Below are positions 63,874-64,000 of a DNA stretch of 64,000 nucleotides, one piece after another. Positions within the stretch are counted from its first letter, which is position 1. Each line of letters starts with the position of its first letter. Both the position numbers and the translations under genes were made by a program. The stretch is taken from positions 1 to 64,000 of the forward strand of contig CASGHK010000016.1 of assembly GCA_949320185.1 (NCBI GenBank). Reading direction: 5' to 3'. The DNA comes from an uncultured Methanomicrobiales archaeon. GTDB taxonomy: Archaea > Halobacteriota > Methanomicrobia > Methanomicrobiales > Methanospirillaceae. The notes under the pieces were generated by a model. The model had not been told where the DNA came from, searched no databases, and saw nothing but the letters and a program-made list of their open reading frames with translations.

Positions 63874-64000
63874 ATGACGACCACCCGGGATACGAGCGGC
63901 GAGGACGAGGTGCTACGGTGGGCCGCAGAGTACGCCCGGGAGCACGGGTGGGTGCTGAACCCCGACGGCAGGGTGCGGGCCATCGTGGTGAGCGGCCTTG
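63874..64000 (+). CDS. Ferredoxin:thioredoxin reductase catalytic subunit (partial)
   Basis: The last 42 codons match the start of FTR catalytic-chain proteins (WAAEYAREHGWVLNPDG and VVSGL). FTR passes ferredoxin electrons through a [4Fe-4S] disulfide site to thioredoxins. The cluster cysteines lie beyond the window, so completeness is unknown. It is the third gene of the thioredoxin-like unit and would power the local thiol pathway. Confidence 0.75.
   Translation, partial: MTTTRDTSGEDEVLRWAAEYAREHGWVLNPDGRVRAIVVSGL

Overview
The window is from a methanogenic euryarchaeon, most probably of the order Methanomicrobiales. The evidence is archaeal information-processing genes (TATA-binding protein, histone, archaeal Sm protein, RfcL, family B polymerase, ABCE1, Pelota, RqcH), archaeal FKBP and archaeal-type MAT, methanogenesis marker proteins Mmp2 and Mmp4/MtxX, high GC with strong G/C third-position bias, and promoters with archaeal TATA boxes. 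No rRNA, tRNA or CRISPR array was recognised.

Layout. 1-8 kb: TBP, two tandem PEBP-like genes, a B12-binding-type radical SAM protein, a phosphoesterase, a CYTH-domain cyclase-like protein, FKBP, a QueG-like ferredoxin, Nog1 and an uncharacterised helical protein. 8-11.6 kb: a shortened membrane protein gene converging on a large REC-PAS5-histidine kinase. 12-17 kb: a compact ribosome-recycling/rescue block (ABCE1 and an EMC6-like protein divergent from RqcH and Pelota). 17-21 kb: an accessory patch with a CDF-like transporter, a decayed ISXO2-type transposase and a PaaK/CapK-like adenylating enzyme. 21-29 kb, minus strand: DUF5803, threonine synthase, a DUF457 hydrolase, a nitrilase, small membrane genes, MarC, then Agl23 behind tuf-rpsJ. 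29-32 kb: a small sulfite-reductase-like protein and cobalamin assembly genes (cobS, cobZ, cobT). 32-37 kb: guaAA, a YkgJ-type protein, TraB, a beta-helix surface protein, Sm and a Cys-containing winged-helix regulator, followed by a second transposase remnant. 38-45.8 kb: a seven-repeat/dockerin/PKD/CBM secreted protein, DNA polymerase B, malate dehydrogenase and pyrD-pyrK. 45.9-49.3 kb: mat-hisG-hisA-hisB. 49.3-55.4 kb: histone, Mmp4-Mmp2, rfcL, UPF0146, archaemetzincin and two membrane proteins.

55.7-64 kb (window end) is an arsenic and possibly organoarsenic/organometal detoxification island, nearly all on the plus strand with many overlapping genes. It holds a truncated, frameshifted arsM; a tiny Cys protein; ArsF-like lipoprotein and ArsG-like permease; an ArsR regulator fused in frame to a MerB-like lyase domain with a palindrome over its start codon; a CopZ-like Fe-S/Zn protein; DUF166; Acr3; DUF169; thioredoxin-type ArsC; a soluble MtrA-like corrinoid protein; an ArsE-like mini-thioredoxin; a DGC zinc protein; and the start of a ferredoxin:thioredoxin reductase catalytic subunit. 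Together these suggest reduction of arsenate, export of arsenite and organoarsenicals, and a carbon-arsenic (or carbon-metal) bond-processing branch in which a B12 protein could accept or donate methyl groups. That branch is the most novel-looking part of the window.

All functional calls come from reading translated sequence and motifs; no database search was run.
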